This document shows, piece by piece, positions 26,598 through 35,522 of a stretch of 64,000 nt of DNA. The number at the start of each line of letters is the position of its first letter. Position 1 is the stretch's first letter. The notes below the pieces were generated by a model. The model did no database searches and had not been told where the DNA came from. It saw only the letters and a list, made by a program, of their open reading frames with translations. The DNA is from Caballeronia arationis. GTDB taxonomy: Bacteria > Pseudomonadota > Gammaproteobacteria > Burkholderiales > Burkholderiaceae. The DNA is taken from positions 1-64,000 of the forward strand of contig NZ_FCOG02000011.1 in assembly GCF_001544975.2 (NCBI RefSeq), read 5' to 3'. The translations under genes were made by a program, and so were the position numbers.

Positions 26598-26630
26598 CTG
26601 TTACACCTCTTTTTGTTTCCTGGGGACATC

Positions 26631-28946
26631 GTGGCATCCACCAATTCGAATTCAAACGAGTACGCGGTTTACATCGGTCAGTGCACGGCGTTAGCACAGA
26701 CGATTTCGGTGAAGTCCATAGAAAGCGTCAACGGCCTGAATCAGTACGTGACGGACTACTACGGATCATCGGCGGTAGACGAGACGGACCCGACTTCGTG
26801 GAGGTACTACATGAATGTCTCGGGGCAGTATCATTCTTCCGATACCGTTATGCAGGTGACGTCGCTCGACACCCTCGAGCAAATCGACTTCACTGCAGAC
26901 AACTTGAAAGTGCACACGGCGACGGCCGAGGCATATCAGTTCGGTACGCGTAGCTACAAGGCGCTGGTCCAGCAGTACCCGCGACAGGTCTCGCTCATCC
27001 TCGGGATTCTTTATCCTGTCGACATCGACGCAGCGATCACTGCAAAGGACGGACAGATTCTCGGCTACCCAGCGACCTATGTAGAGGTCAACGAGTACAG
27101 CTTGATGGAGAAGTTGCAGCGCTGGATTTATGGCTTCAAAGCGCGATGGGTCAATCCGCAGTACGCGATCAGCGACGAGTTGTACCCGATGGTCCAGCTT
27201 GCGAATATGTACTACGGCATTCTCATGGCGATCATCAATTTGCGTGAGGAGGCGTGCGGGACGGCCGAGGCGCACAGCTACCATGTGCAGCAATACCTTG
27301 CCTCGCATCTCGGGCTCGATCAGTTCCTCGAGCACATGACACTCAAGCAGTCGTTGTGGCTCTACCGGAACATCAACTACATCGAGCGCAACGTCGGCAA
27401 GCAGTCCACGTTCAAGACACTGATTCAGAAGCTGCTGACCGATCGGAACATTCCGCTCGCGGCTTACCTGATGAAGCACGATCTGTCGCTGATGCCCAAT
27501 GCGCTCTACCCGACGATCGCCTTCGAGTCGGATCCGCTCAACTTCGGCTACAACCTGTTGCCGGAGACGACGTGGACACTCGACGAGATGCTGAACTACG
27601 AACAGACAGCCGCCAGCGACAACGCGCTCATCCAGGTCGATGTGCAGGGCGAGATTCTCGAGGAGATGGAAAACTCCCTCTCGAATCAGTTGCAGACGAA
27701 GGTGCTTAACTCGGCGATGTTGGACTTGTCGAACTCCACGCCGTACACCCTCGAAGACGTTCTGATGAACCATTGGTTGTTCTTCAGCAGCAAGGACTGG
27801 TACACCGCGTTTCTCGTGGTTGACAACCCTGTGACCGGCGAGCCGATTGTCCCGATTAACGCAAAAGACGGCTACGTCTTCATGTGGTACTGCTACTGCC
27901 AGTCAATCGGCATCGATTTGACCGACAAGCCGGTGCCCGCGGTGCTCGCCAAGCGTGTTCAGCGCATACCGACGCCTAGTGTCGCTGACCTGATGTCAGT
28001 GGTCGACAAGAAGCTGGTTACACAAGATATTGCCCAGCAGGCTATCTCCTACCAGCCCGCGATCCAGCCGATGATCTCGGTCGACGCTTTTGTGGCGACA
28101 GCGCAGTCGATCTACGTCGCGGCGAACACGCAGCGCAATCTGGTGGCGTATCAGGAGCATGCAGTCAGGCGTGGCATGGTCTACGGCATGGTGGGGCGTC
28201 TGTATTCTGACAACATGATCCAGCTGGGTGATGGGGGAACTCAGACTTATGCGGACTGGTTCAAGCTGCGCAACATCGATTTGACGGCATTTTCCGCGAG
28301 CGACTACGAGCTGCTGTACCAATCGATCGTCGAAGCCGCGACGGGTCTGGATTTGAACTCGGCGAACACCCTCGCCAACATCCAGAAGTCGATGATCGCG
28401 ATGATGCAACGGCTGTCGAGCTACAGCGTTCAGTTCCTCTCCGAGATCAACGACAGCGCAATCAAGGACATCGACTGGCCGATGGTCCGCGTGGGCGATG
28501 TGACGAATGCCGGCTCGATTGTGCTGTACGAATCCGACACGGTCGCCGAGGTGCTAGACATTGGCGAACTGGGCAAAGCGTCGACCTCTTACGACGTGAA
28601 CGCCGCCACGACGAACTTCCTGTACGAGTCGTCGGTGATCGACAAGATGGACCACGCTGCGATCGACGCAGCGCCGGCGAAAGACCCGCTCATCATCACG
28701 GAGATGCTCTTTGCAACGGGTGTTCATCCGTCTCCCGTCACGCCCTTGCAAGAGAACGATCGTGGCGTGCCTCCGGTGATTGGTCTGGAAACGTGGCTGG
28801 AACTGTCACCGGCCAATCAGCTTGAGGCGCTCGTCAGCATTTACGCGCCGAACTACAACACCTCGTCCACGCCGATGAAGCAAATGGCCAAGCTCTGGCC
28901 GACCACGACCTTGAGCGGGCTCGTTTACACGGCTCCTTCGACTTGA
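26631..28946 (+). CDS. large virion structural protein
   Basis: 771 residues from the GTG at 26631 (TGGGGACATC upstream). Earlier translation in this frame is antisense to the portal gene. It is Tyr/Asn/Leu-rich without signal or membrane segment: QISVKSIESVNGLNQYVTD near the start, EILEEMENSLSNQLQTKVL in the middle, DKMDHAAIDAAPAKDPLIIT near the end. Its position next to the portal and upstream of another virion-like gene suggests a neck, tail or baseplate part. No catalytic motif seen. Confidence 0.65.
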   Translation: MASTNSNSNEYAVYIGQCTALAQTISVKSIESVNGLNQYVTDYYGSSAVDETDPTSWRYYMNVSGQYHSSDTVMQVTSLDTLEQIDFTADNLKVHTATAEAYQFGTRSYKALVQQYPRQVSLILGILYPVDIDAAITAKDGQILGYPATYVEVNEYSLMEKLQRWIYGFKARWVNPQYAISDELYPMVQLANMYYGILMAIINLREEACGTAEAHSYHVQQYLASHLGLDQFLEHMTLKQSLWLYRNINYIERNVGKQSTFKTLIQKLLTDRNIPLAAYLMKHDLSLMPNALYPTIAFESDPLNFGYNLLPETTWTLDEMLNYEQTAASDNALIQVDVQGEILEEMENSLSNQLQTKVLNSAMLDLSNSTPYTLEDVLMNHWLFFSSKDWYTAFLVVDNPVTGEPIVPINAKDGYVFMWYCYCQSIGIDLTDKPVPAVLAKRVQRIPTPSVADLMSVVDKKLVTQDIAQQAISYQPAIQPMISVDAFVATAQSIYVAANTQRNLVAYQEHAVRRGMVYGMVGRLYSDNMIQLGDGGTQTYADWFKLRNIDLTAFSASDYELLYQSIVEAATGLDLNSANTLANIQKSMIAMMQRLSSYSVQFLSEINDSAIKDIDWPMVRVGDVTNAGSIVLYESDTVAEVLDIGELGKASTSYDVNAATTNFLYESSVIDKMDHAAIDAAPAKDPLIITEMLFATGVHPSPVTPLQENDRGVPPVIGLETWLELSPANQLEALVSIYAPNYNTSSTPMKQMAKLWPTTTLSGLVYTAPST

Positions 28947-28977
28947 CATAAAAAAAATGATCGTCTGAAAACAAAAC

Positions 28978-28995
28978 GAATCCTGTGAAGGATTC
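28978..28995. other. small hairpin upstream of a virion gene
   Basis: GAATCCT/AGGATTC with a GTGA loop, without a following U-run. A second AGGATTCC lies at 29020, just before the ATG at 29031, so the hairpin could compete with ribosome binding. Confidence 0.4.
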
Positions 28996-29030
28996 AGTCC
29001 GAGTCATTTCTGATTAATTAAGGATTCCAA

Positions 29031-29876
29031 ATGGAAAACTCCGCACGCACCGCATGGGGCGCGTATCTGCAAACGTGTCTGCTGCAGAAACTGCCCTTTA
29101 CCATGATGCCGAACACGACGTTGAACGAGAAGTTCGGGATTCAGTCCGGCGTCGCGCCTGCTGCCAGCATCTTGCCCGCGCAGCGCTACTACTGCATCGG
29201 CAACGGCGGTCACGGCATCACGACAGGTTCGGATGGCATCGCAGCTCCTTCACCGCTTCAGCACGAAGCGACGGATGCGGCCCTCTACAATCACCTGCCC
29301 TTCATCATGCGGCCGGTGAGCTCGGATCTGTCAGCCGGTCAGATGGCGCAGTACGCGCTGCGTCAGGTGATCACGTACGGTGGCATCGCGTACGCCTGCT
29401 ACTTCCTGCGCCGGATCGATTACACCAGCGTGGCTGCGCAGGTCAATCTGAACACGGTCTCGAGCGGCAACACGACGACGACGCCTTACAGCGCGAACTC
29501 GTCGAACCTGAACCCGACGCCGCCCACGGTGGCGAACGGCTCGGTCAACGTGGTGTCCGGTGACTACCTGTCGGCCGCCGCCGTCGTCGGTCTCTCATTC
29601 AGTACTCAGGACGCGGCCGAGCTGGTGAACTGCGCGAACATCATCTACGGTGATCCGCGCTACGCCATCATCTCGGAAATCGGCATGGTCTCGGGCGTAG
29701 ACCAGGTCGTGACCGTTCCCGCGACGGGTGGCTCGTTCAACATGAACGAAGTGATCTGCGCTCAGATCTGTTCGTTCATCGATACGTTCGTGCCGATGAA
29801 CTACCAGAACAACGGTACGACCATCAACCTGAACGTGGGCTCGACCGAGCCGCTGTTCAACCTCGCATCGTCCTAA
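29031..29876 (+). CDS. virion structural protein
   Basis: 281 residues. Ser/Thr/Asn-rich, low in charge, with a Thr/Asn/Pro-rich insert at about 145-175 (SSGNTTTTPYSANSSNLNP), typical of phage tail or neck proteins. It begins with TAWGAYLQTCLLQKLPFTMM and has YALRQVITYGGIAYACYF. It is downstream of the large virion gene in the same orientation and precedes the RuvC-like gene by 14 bases. The particular structural role is unknown. Confidence 0.55.
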   Translation: MENSARTAWGAYLQTCLLQKLPFTMMPNTTLNEKFGIQSGVAPAASILPAQRYYCIGNGGHGITTGSDGIAAPSPLQHEATDAALYNHLPFIMRPVSSDLSAGQMAQYALRQVITYGGIAYACYFLRRIDYTSVAAQVNLNTVSSGNTTTTPYSANSSNLNPTPPTVANGSVNVVSGDYLSAAAVVGLSFSTQDAAELVNCANIIYGDPRYAIISEIGMVSGVDQVVTVPATGGSFNMNEVICAQICSFIDTFVPMNYQNNGTTINLNVGSTEPLFNLASS

Positions 29877-29890
29877 GCGACGGAGTCACG

Positions 29891-30478
29891 ATGCTCAGAA
29901 TGCCCACGCATTCGGCATCCATCATCTCCATCATCGGAATCGACCCGGGCAGTACCTGCCTTGGGACGTCGATTTTGTGGGTCGATCTGTCGATCATGAA
30001 GATCATCGCGAGTTCAGCGAAGACCTTCCGCGGCGATCGACTCGGTCAAGAGTTGTGGACCGCCGAGTTGTTCGGTGATCGCATCGGCCGCATTGCATCG
30101 CTCGAAGAGGAGCTTGTTCATCTCTTCCGGCACGTGCAGCCGTACATGATCGCCTCTGAGTCCCCGTTCATGAGCATGCGTCGGCCCCAAGCCTATGGTG
30201 CGCTGACCGAAGTGATTTGCGCCATCCGGCGCGCGGTCATGCGCTACGACATGTGGAAAACCTTGTACCTGATCGATCCGCCCACCGTGAAGAAAGCGGT
30301 CGGTGCCTCGGGCAACGCGGACAAGGACCAAGTCAAAACCAAGCTCATGGCCCTTCCCGATCTGCAATACAGCGGGGACATTCCCATCGCTCGCCTGGAC
30401 GAACACTCTGTCGACGCACTGGCAGTGGCGTACGGCCGCTGGCGAGCCCATCAGGAGGAACTATGCTTGACCAAGTGA
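29891..30478 (+). CDS. RuvC-like Holliday junction resolvase
   Basis: 195 residues. RNase H-fold nuclease motifs are in order: IIGIDPGSTCLG (catalytic Asp18), ASESPFMSMRRPQAYG (Glu90), and LDEHSVDALAVAYG (Asp170, His172, Asp175). These are the acidic residues of RuvC-family resolvases, which cut four-way junctions formed in recombination and clear branches before packaging. The length is near that of RuvC. It overlaps the inner-spanin gene by 16 bases, so resolvase and lysis genes would be made together late in infection. Confidence 0.8.
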   Translation: MLRMPTHSASIISIIGIDPGSTCLGTSILWVDLSIMKIIASSAKTFRGDRLGQELWTAELFGDRIGRIASLEEELVHLFRHVQPYMIASESPFMSMRRPQAYGALTEVICAIRRAVMRYDMWKTLYLIDPPTVKKAVGASGNADKDQVKTKLMALPDLQYSGDIPIARLDEHSVDALAVAYGRWRAHQEELCLTK

Positions 30479-30960
30479 AGGAATACGCAACCGCCATCAT
30501 CGGCACTGTCGTCGTTGTTGTTGTCGCGGGACTGATCGCCTTTGGTGTCTGGGAGGCACACAAGGTGAAAACCCTCACCGAGGCCGCTGGTGAGTCCACG
30601 CAGCAAATCGAGGACCTGAAGTCCGCGAACGACAATCTCAAAAGCCAGCTCGATCTCGCGAAGAAATCCAGACAGGTCAACGACCAGGTTGTGACCGACG
30701 ACGTTCAGGCAAAAGCCGCAACCGCTGCTTCGCAGGCCGTCATCACGGCCAAGACGGACGCTCAGGTCGCCGTCGTGAAGAAGAAGTACGAGCCGGTCGC
30801 AGGGCAAGCTATTTCCGCCAGTGCAGCCAAAGCTGAATCCAGCGAGATCAGTCGCATCCGCGTGAATAGCCTGTGGGACACCTATTGCAACAACGTCCCC
30901 GCTTCCACCACCGGATGCGCCGCGGTTCCGACCACGCCTGCGAGTGCACCGTCCGCATAG
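30463..30960 (+). CDS. inner-membrane spanin (Rz-like)
   Basis: 165 residues from the ATG at 30463 (AGGAGGAACT upstream). One N-terminal membrane segment at about 10-30 (IIGTVVVVVVAGLIAFGVW) is followed by a periplasmic coiled coil (QQIEDLKSANDNLKSQLDLA), Ala-rich helices and a Cys-containing C-terminus. This is the layout of the i-spanin Rz. It is followed by a lipoprotein and a small membrane protein, which together form a lysis cassette. The spanin pair would join inner and outer membranes at the end of lysis. Confidence 0.7.
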   Translation: MLDQVKEYATAIIGTVVVVVVAGLIAFGVWEAHKVKTLTEAAGESTQQIEDLKSANDNLKSQLDLAKKSRQVNDQVVTDDVQAKAATAASQAVITAKTDAQVAVVKKKYEPVAGQAISASAAKAESSEISRIRVNSLWDTYCNNVPASTTGCAAVPTTPASAPSA

Positions 30961-31003
30961 AGCGGATCAACAAAAAAAGAAGCAAGACCTTTCGGGGAAG
31001 AAA

Positions 31004-31345
31004 ATGAAACGACTTCGCTGTCTGGCAGCTGTCGCGGCTGCCGCATTGAGTGTGGCCGGGTGCGGCAGTCAGCCGGTGCTGGACACACGCTATCAGACGT
31101 TCCTACCGGAGCTGCCCGCCATCCTGGTGGCAGACTGTCCCGTCACTCCTCCGCCCCAGCGAGACGTCTACGCCGCGGCGGACACGGAGACCAAGGAACA
31201 ACTGCTCTCGGGCGCCTACCAGGCACAGACAAACAACATCGGCAGCTGCAACCAGGACAAGGCAGGCATCCGCACCTGGTACAAAGAGCAGAAAGCGCTT
31301 GTCGACAAGGCCAATGCGGCAAGCGCTCCTGTGGGGAACAAGTGA
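31004..31345 (+). CDS. outer-membrane spanin lipoprotein (Rz1-like)
   Basis: 113 residues (CGGGGAAGAAA upstream). Signal peptide MKRLRCLAAVAAAALSVAGC has a lipobox ending at Cys20. The mature part starts with extended Pro-rich sequence (LPELPAIL, VTPPPQRDVY), then helices. That fits an outer-membrane o-spanin partner for the Rz-like protein encoded 43 bases upstream. Unlike Rz1 of lambda it lies after Rz rather than inside it. Its TGA overlaps the next ATG. Confidence 0.65.
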   Translation: MKRLRCLAAVAAAALSVAGCGSQPVLDTRYQTFLPELPAILVADCPVTPPPQRDVYAAADTETKEQLLSGAYQAQTNNIGSCNQDKAGIRTWYKEQKALVDKANAASAPVGNK

Positions 31346-31605
31346 TGAGCGAGCATCTCGATGCGGACAAGGATCCGACTCCTCCCACCGAGCTCGACGC
31401 GAAAGAACTGACCCGGGAAACGCGAAGTCTGCAGACGCAAGTCTACGTTCTGGCAGGCATTCTCCTGGCGTTCATGCTTGCCGTGCTGCTAGGTGCGGTG
31501 CTCACCACTGCGGTGCACATGGGCGTCATCACCGCAGGCGCTTGCCTCCACAACCTTTTGGACACGGCCAAGGAGATCGTCACGGTCTTCCTCGAGGCCG
31601 AATAA
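31345..31605 (+). CDS. small membrane protein, holin-like
   Basis: 86 residues; its ATG shares one base with the preceding TGA. A charged, acidic N-terminus (LDADKDPTPPTELDAKELTR) is followed by one long or two short hydrophobic segments at about 33-70 (YVLAGILLAFMLAVLLGAVL, GVITAGACL). The location straight after the spanin pair suggests a holin or antiholin; no endolysin is seen next to it. It precedes the CYTH-domain gene by 5 bases. Confidence 0.55.
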   Translation: MSEHLDADKDPTPPTELDAKELTRETRSLQTQVYVLAGILLAFMLAVLLGAVLTTAVHMGVITAGACLHNLLDTAKEIVTVFLEAE

Positions 31606-31610
31606 GAATC

Positions 31611-32291
31611 ATGACAAGCTTGTTGAAGATGGCCCTCGAGGAAGTCGCCAACGGCGAAGCCTTCGAGGAGATCGAGTACGTGTTTTATGCTCGCCTCCCG
31701 GAACCCGTCAAAGTCCCGACGGGCTGGGGCTTCTCGGAGCACCAGGAGCAGTGGGAATTCAAGATCCCGAAGACAGATCAGAACGGCGGCCAAGGCGGCA
31801 TCAGGATCAGGAAGACGCAGCGGATCAATGTCCGCGGACAGATTCCGCCCGAGTACGTGATGACGACCAAGGTGCGACGTTCCGATGGGAGCAACGAGGA
31901 AGTACCGATTCCGACCACCGTGGCGAACTTCGAACAATTCCGCATGCTTTCGGATCGCGGAATGATCAAGGATCGCTACGAGTATGTGATTTCGGATGAC
32001 GCGGTGCCGCCCGGCCTGGGGAGCGGTTTGAAATGGGAGGTCGACTTCTTCCTCAAGCCCGACGGCACGTACTTCCCGTGGGTCAAACTCGACCTTGAAG
32101 TGCGTAAGCGGACGAAGGACGTCGCCGATCTGCCTGCGTTTCCGTTCCAGGCTCTGGAGTGGATTCTCAAGCAGACGGGCGAGCGCAGTGCCGAGGAAGA
32201 AACGAAGCTGCGCGGAATCTACGAAGAGTGCTTCTTGGCGAAGAATTGCTACGCGACCAACTTCGTTCGCCAGCAACCTGTAGAAACATGA
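31611..32291 (+). CDS. CYTH-domain protein (triphosphatase-like)
   Basis: 226 residues. The ordered charged residues of the CYTH/triphosphate tunnel fold are visible: EIEYVFYARL near the start, GIRIRKTQ (Arg65, Arg67), YVMTTKVRR (Lys87), EEVPIP (Glu96-97), RYEYVIS (Arg122), KWEVDFF (Glu143, Asp145) and WVKLDLEV (Glu163). Family members hydrolyse thiamine triphosphate, inorganic tripolyphosphate or RNA 5'-triphosphate, or make cyclic AMP. Which substrate is used here is unknown; the opening E-x-E-x-K motif is altered to EIEYV. It directly follows the lysis genes and ends at a terminator. Confidence 0.65.
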   Translation: MTSLLKMALEEVANGEAFEEIEYVFYARLPEPVKVPTGWGFSEHQEQWEFKIPKTDQNGGQGGIRIRKTQRINVRGQIPPEYVMTTKVRRSDGSNEEVPIPTTVANFEQFRMLSDRGMIKDRYEYVISDDAVPPGLGSGLKWEVDFFLKPDGTYFPWVKLDLEVRKRTKDVADLPAFPFQALEWILKQTGERSAEEETKLRGIYEECFLAKNCYATNFVRQQPVET

Positions 32292-32341
32292 CGGACATAA
32301 CGCCAGAGTGGAACAAGTCCACTCTGGCTTTTATGCCGTCT
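32290..32341. terminator. bidirectional terminator between convergent genes
   Basis: GACGGACATAA, a 9-base-pair stem CCAGAGTGG/CCACTCTGG with loop AACAAGT, and CTTTTATGCCGTC. It begins within the stop of the CYTH gene and ends 33 bases before the convergent stop at 32374. Confidence 0.85.
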
Positions 32342-32373
32342 AGACGCCCTCTTTTCCCCGAGAAGGCGCTAGG

Positions 32374-32856
32374 TCATGCCGGAGCGCTGGCCAGTTGAAG
32401 GTTCAGCGTCAGGACGCCCTGGAAAGCGAGCGATGTGGGCTCGGCCGCGAGAACAGCACCGACGACCGAACCGTAGGTGATGTTCTGCACGTCTGCCTGC
32501 GCCATTTGCAAGCCGTAGTAGGCGTTGATCTGGTTGAGCAGCGTGTAGGCGTCCGTCGGCAAGCTCGTGACCTGGATCGGTGTTGGCGTTGATGCATACG
32601 CCGTCAACGTGGCCAGATCGATGCGCTTGTAGAGGAAGGTGCGGGAGCCGCGATAGCGACGAGGAAACACGTTCGGGTCCATCGACAACTGAACGAACGT
32701 GTCGCGCTGATAGGCGTCGGCAACGAGCGGGGTAGTGCTAGTTGGAATGCCGTACAGCACGCCGGTCGCAGGCAACATGAAGCCGTTGCTCGCGTAGATG
32801 AGATCCCGAATGATGTCCTGGGACTTTTTGCTGTAGTCGCAGAGGGGAGTCGGCAT
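32374..32856 (-). CDS. putative baseplate or tail-fibre associated protein
   Basis: 160 residues, low charge and Thr/Ala/Tyr-rich (SLPTDAYTLLNQINAYYGLQ, QNITYGSVVGAVLAAEPTS). No signal or membrane segment. It lies directly downstream of the four tandem fibre genes, separated by a terminator, and could be a structural part or a fibre assembly factor. Only the position supports a tail role. Confidence 0.5.
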   Translation of the reverse strand: MPTPLCDYSKKSQDIIRDLIYASNGFMLPATGVLYGIPTSTTPLVADAYQRDTFVQLSMDPNVFPRRYRGSRTFLYKRIDLATLTAYASTPTPIQVTSLPTDAYTLLNQINAYYGLQMAQADVQNITYGSVVGAVLAAEPTSLAFQGVLTLNLQLASAPA

Positions 32857-32915
32857 GCTAGGGCCCTATGAATGAGCGTTACGAGGGTTCTTTGTGTATT
32901 TCCCTCATAGAAATC

Positions 32916-32962
32916 ACGGCATAAAGCCGGAGGGGCTGCCCCGCTCCGGCTTTATGCGTCAC
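32916..32962 (-). terminator. terminator downstream of the Hint-domain fibre gene
   Basis: On the minus strand the stem GCCGGAGcGGGGCAGCCCCTCCGGC is followed by TTTATGCCGTG. The other side carries a weaker copy (TTTATGCGTCAC). It sits between two minus-strand genes, 14 bases past the fibre stop. Confidence 0.8.
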
Positions 32963-32975
32963 GCTCACTGCCCTC

Positions 32976-35495
32976 TTACTTCATCCGGAGCAGCCGCTTG
33001 AGACCATCCTTCCAGCGACGGGCACGAGCCTTCTTCTCCAGACTGACCGCAGCCTTCGCATGACTGCGGGCATGCTCCAGCCAATCAAGTGCTGTGTAGT
33101 CGTACATGAACTCGTTCACCGAGGCACCGACCACATAACCATCGACGATGATTGGCGACCCGAGCGTCACCGGCAGGTACACCAGCGTGTCCGGCGTCGA
33201 CGGCATCACTTCGACCTTGCGCTTGACGAATCCATCCAGATGGGCGAAGTCCACATCACCTATGAAGTGGCTGTAGAGATCCTTCAACCCCTTGACAACG
33301 CCGAGCTCAACTTCCCTTCGCCACATCGCTGGATTGGCCGACCACCACCATTGACGACCGTCCTTGCGCGCCCAGAACGAATGCTCTTCGCTCCAGCGCA
33401 GGCGATCGCCGGCGAATCCCATCAGGTGACGATGTCCCAGGCGGGAAACGTGGAGACGCTGGACTTCTTCTGGGCCCGTCGCTCCCGCGACCCAGTCGCC
33501 CGCACGAACCGTTTCGATCGGCTGCCAGCTCTGATCTGCCATGAGCACGAGGCTTCCTGCAGTGAAGCAGCAGGTATCAGTGCTACCACCGCCTGAGGAC
33601 GGGGGAGGAGGAGCTGCGCCGTTGATGTAACCATACTGAGGCTGACCGCGGTTCGGCGAACCTTGAATGATCACCGCGTAGCTACGCGGGCTACCCGTCT
33701 GACCGACACCGCTTACGCCCGAGTACGCCGTGAACAAGCCGTTGCCGTTTTGGATGAAGCTGTACGAGCGGTCGTTCGACAGCACGACGTTATCGCCCAG
33801 CGACGAATGGAAGACCATGTTGTCCAAACTTCCGTTCGCGCAGATAACCGTGACGATGTTGCCGGACCGGAAAAAGCCCTGAATCTGAGCGCCGCCGGGT
33901 GCCGTGAAAAACGGGAAACTGCCCGTAACCGTCGTGTCGCCCCCGGTCTGTCTCCAATACGCCGTTGCACCTTGGACCGAGTAGCACAACTCCAAGCTCC
34001 GGCCCATGTTGCCAGCCATCGCGCCCGAATAATTGGTGCCGTAGTACTGGGTTCCGGTCTCCGTGACCGGATGACCACTCGCGTTGATCTGCGCTTGCGC
34101 ATTGGCCAGATCGCCGCCGAGGTTATTCCACGGCCCCACTGCACCCAACGCCTGCGCGCTGACCCCATGCGGGTTGTTGTAGTTCCCGATGTGATTGTTG
34201 ATGCTGGCCGAGTTCGAGTTGAAGATTCCCGCCATCCAGTTCGCGGCATTGTTAATGGCGTCGGCGTACTGCGCTTGCGTCATCCCACCAAGCTGGCCGA
34301 TCGTCACGCCGTGCGGATTGCTCCGGTTCGCAATGTGGTTGGTCAATGTGGACATCAGCGTCTGCAGCGCCGCCGCTGTCCACGTTCCAAGTTGCGCCGG
34401 GGTCACGCCGTGCGGATTGTTCGTGTTCGCGACGTGCGCGCTCAGCGCCGAGCTCGCGCCACTCGCACTACTCGAAACCGTGGCTGCTGCTGCTGCGATC
34501 GCCGATTGAATTGCCGGCACGCTTTCCGTGCCCAGTTGAGTCACCGTCACCTGGTGCGGATTGCCGGTATCGTTCAGGTGCGCGGTCATCACAGCAGCGT
34601 TCGCGCTGATGGTTCCGTTCACCGTCGTTTGCGCAGCGCTGATCTTTCCATTGGCCTGCGACACCGAATACATTCCGACCTGGGCCAGTGTGACCCCGTG
34701 CGGGTTACTCTGGTTCGACGTGTGGTTGGTCAGCGTCTGAGCGACGTTGGCGTCTCCTGCCTGGCGCGCCTGCGTCTCCACGAGGATCGCAGCATCCTGC
34801 TGCGCCTCGGTGAGCGCGCCGAGTTGGGCGGACGTCACCTGGTGTGGGTTACTGTGATTTGCGATGTGACCAGCAAGCGCCGTGTTCTGGGCCGATACAA
34901 CCTGGAGCTCGTCGTTCTCCATCGCGTCCGCATATGCCCGAACTCGAGACTGCGCCAGCGGATCGCCCATGATCGCGAGCTGCGCGATGCGGTCGATAGC
35001 ATGCACCACGTACTCGAACGTGATGAGACCCGCCTGACCGTCGTCATGCATCGCCTCAGATGCAGGCAGATCGGATACCCGGTCTACTACGGACGGCCAC
35101 GTCGAAGGCCGCGTCGCTGGTTCGAACGTGCCGACTTCGGTTGCGAGCACCGTTTGTGGTGTTGCGAAACCGGCACCCAGCGCCTGGTACTCGATTACGA
35201 GGTTGCCGGAGACGCTGGGGTCGGTCACGACGACGAGCGAGACGATGTTGGTGTCGTTCGGGGTGCCGTACTTGGTCGTCGCCAGATCCATCAGGCCCGT
35301 GGTGAAGTACTGCGATGGGGTGACGGGATTGTTCGAGGTCGAATCGGTGATCTTCAGGGTCGATTCGTAGAAGCCGCCGTATACCGGGGCAAACGCGCGA
35401 ACCAGCCCCGATCCGATGCTGTGGCTCTCCGACGTGATGTGATTGGTCGGTGCCTTCGCCGTGGGATCCAGCGGCAAAGTCAAGACTTCTGACAT
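32976..35495 (-). CDS. tail fibre with NPH repeats and C-terminal Hint domain
   Basis: 839 residues after TGGGAGGAAAACATC. The N-terminal 180 residues share a plan with the next three fibres: LPLDPTAKAPTNHIT, VYGGFYESTLKITDS, LVVVTDPSVSGNLVIEYQAL. Six repeats follow of the form N-P-H-x-V-T/S-x-x-x-L/V-G (for example SNPHQVTSAQLGAL, NNPHGVTPAQLGTW), each about 40 residues from the next, likely a trimeric shaft. After a Gly/Pro/Ser linker (PPPPSSGGGSTDT) the protein ends in a Hint-like domain from Cys642. It would bind host surface receptors. The shaft resembles other giant phages; the Hint end is unusual. Confidence 0.75.
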   Translation of the reverse strand: MSEVLTLPLDPTAKAPTNHITSESHSIGSGLVRAFAPVYGGFYESTLKITDSTSNNPVTPSQYFTTGLMDLATTKYGTPNDTNIVSLVVVTDPSVSGNLVIEYQALGAGFATPQTVLATEVGTFEPATRPSTWPSVVDRVSDLPASEAMHDDGQAGLITFEYVVHAIDRIAQLAIMGDPLAQSRVRAYADAMENDELQVVSAQNTALAGHIANHSNPHQVTSAQLGALTEAQQDAAILVETQARQAGDANVAQTLTNHTSNQSNPHGVTLAQVGMYSVSQANGKISAAQTTVNGTISANAAVMTAHLNDTGNPHQVTVTQLGTESVPAIQSAIAAAAATVSSSASGASSALSAHVANTNNPHGVTPAQLGTWTAAALQTLMSTLTNHIANRSNPHGVTIGQLGGMTQAQYADAINNAANWMAGIFNSNSASINNHIGNYNNPHGVSAQALGAVGPWNNLGGDLANAQAQINASGHPVTETGTQYYGTNYSGAMAGNMGRSLELCYSVQGATAYWRQTGGDTTVTGSFPFFTAPGGAQIQGFFRSGNIVTVICANGSLDNMVFHSSLGDNVVLSNDRSYSFIQNGNGLFTAYSGVSGVGQTGSPRSYAVIIQGSPNRGQPQYGYINGAAPPPPSSGGGSTDTCCFTAGSLVLMADQSWQPIETVRAGDWVAGATGPEEVQRLHVSRLGHRHLMGFAGDRLRWSEEHSFWARKDGRQWWWSANPAMWRREVELGVVKGLKDLYSHFIGDVDFAHLDGFVKRKVEVMPSTPDTLVYLPVTLGSPIIVDGYVVGASVNEFMYDYTALDWLEHARSHAKAAVSLEKKARARRWKDGLKRLLRMK
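32979..33572 (-). other. Hint (hedgehog/intein-like) domain within the fibre
   Basis: Residues 642-839. CFTAGSLVLMADQSWQPIE and TVRAGDWVAG form an N-terminal Hint block with nucleophile Cys (two adjacent Cys). RWSEEHSFWAR matches the block B His region. TLVYLPV and GSPIIVDGYVVGAS resemble the C-terminal strands, but the terminal His-Asn is replaced, so splicing is not expected. About 45 more helical basic residues follow. It could allow N-S acyl shift and self-cleavage or a covalent link, or be only structural. Confidence 0.7.
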
Positions 35496-35522
35496 GATGT
35501 TTTCCTCCCACCAAGCGCCGGC

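Noticed and set aside
33663-35492. A 609-residue open frame antisense to the fibre gene
   Set aside because: Arg-rich non-protein-like sequence produced by the repeated fibre codons; the minus strand carries the recognisable NPH repeats.
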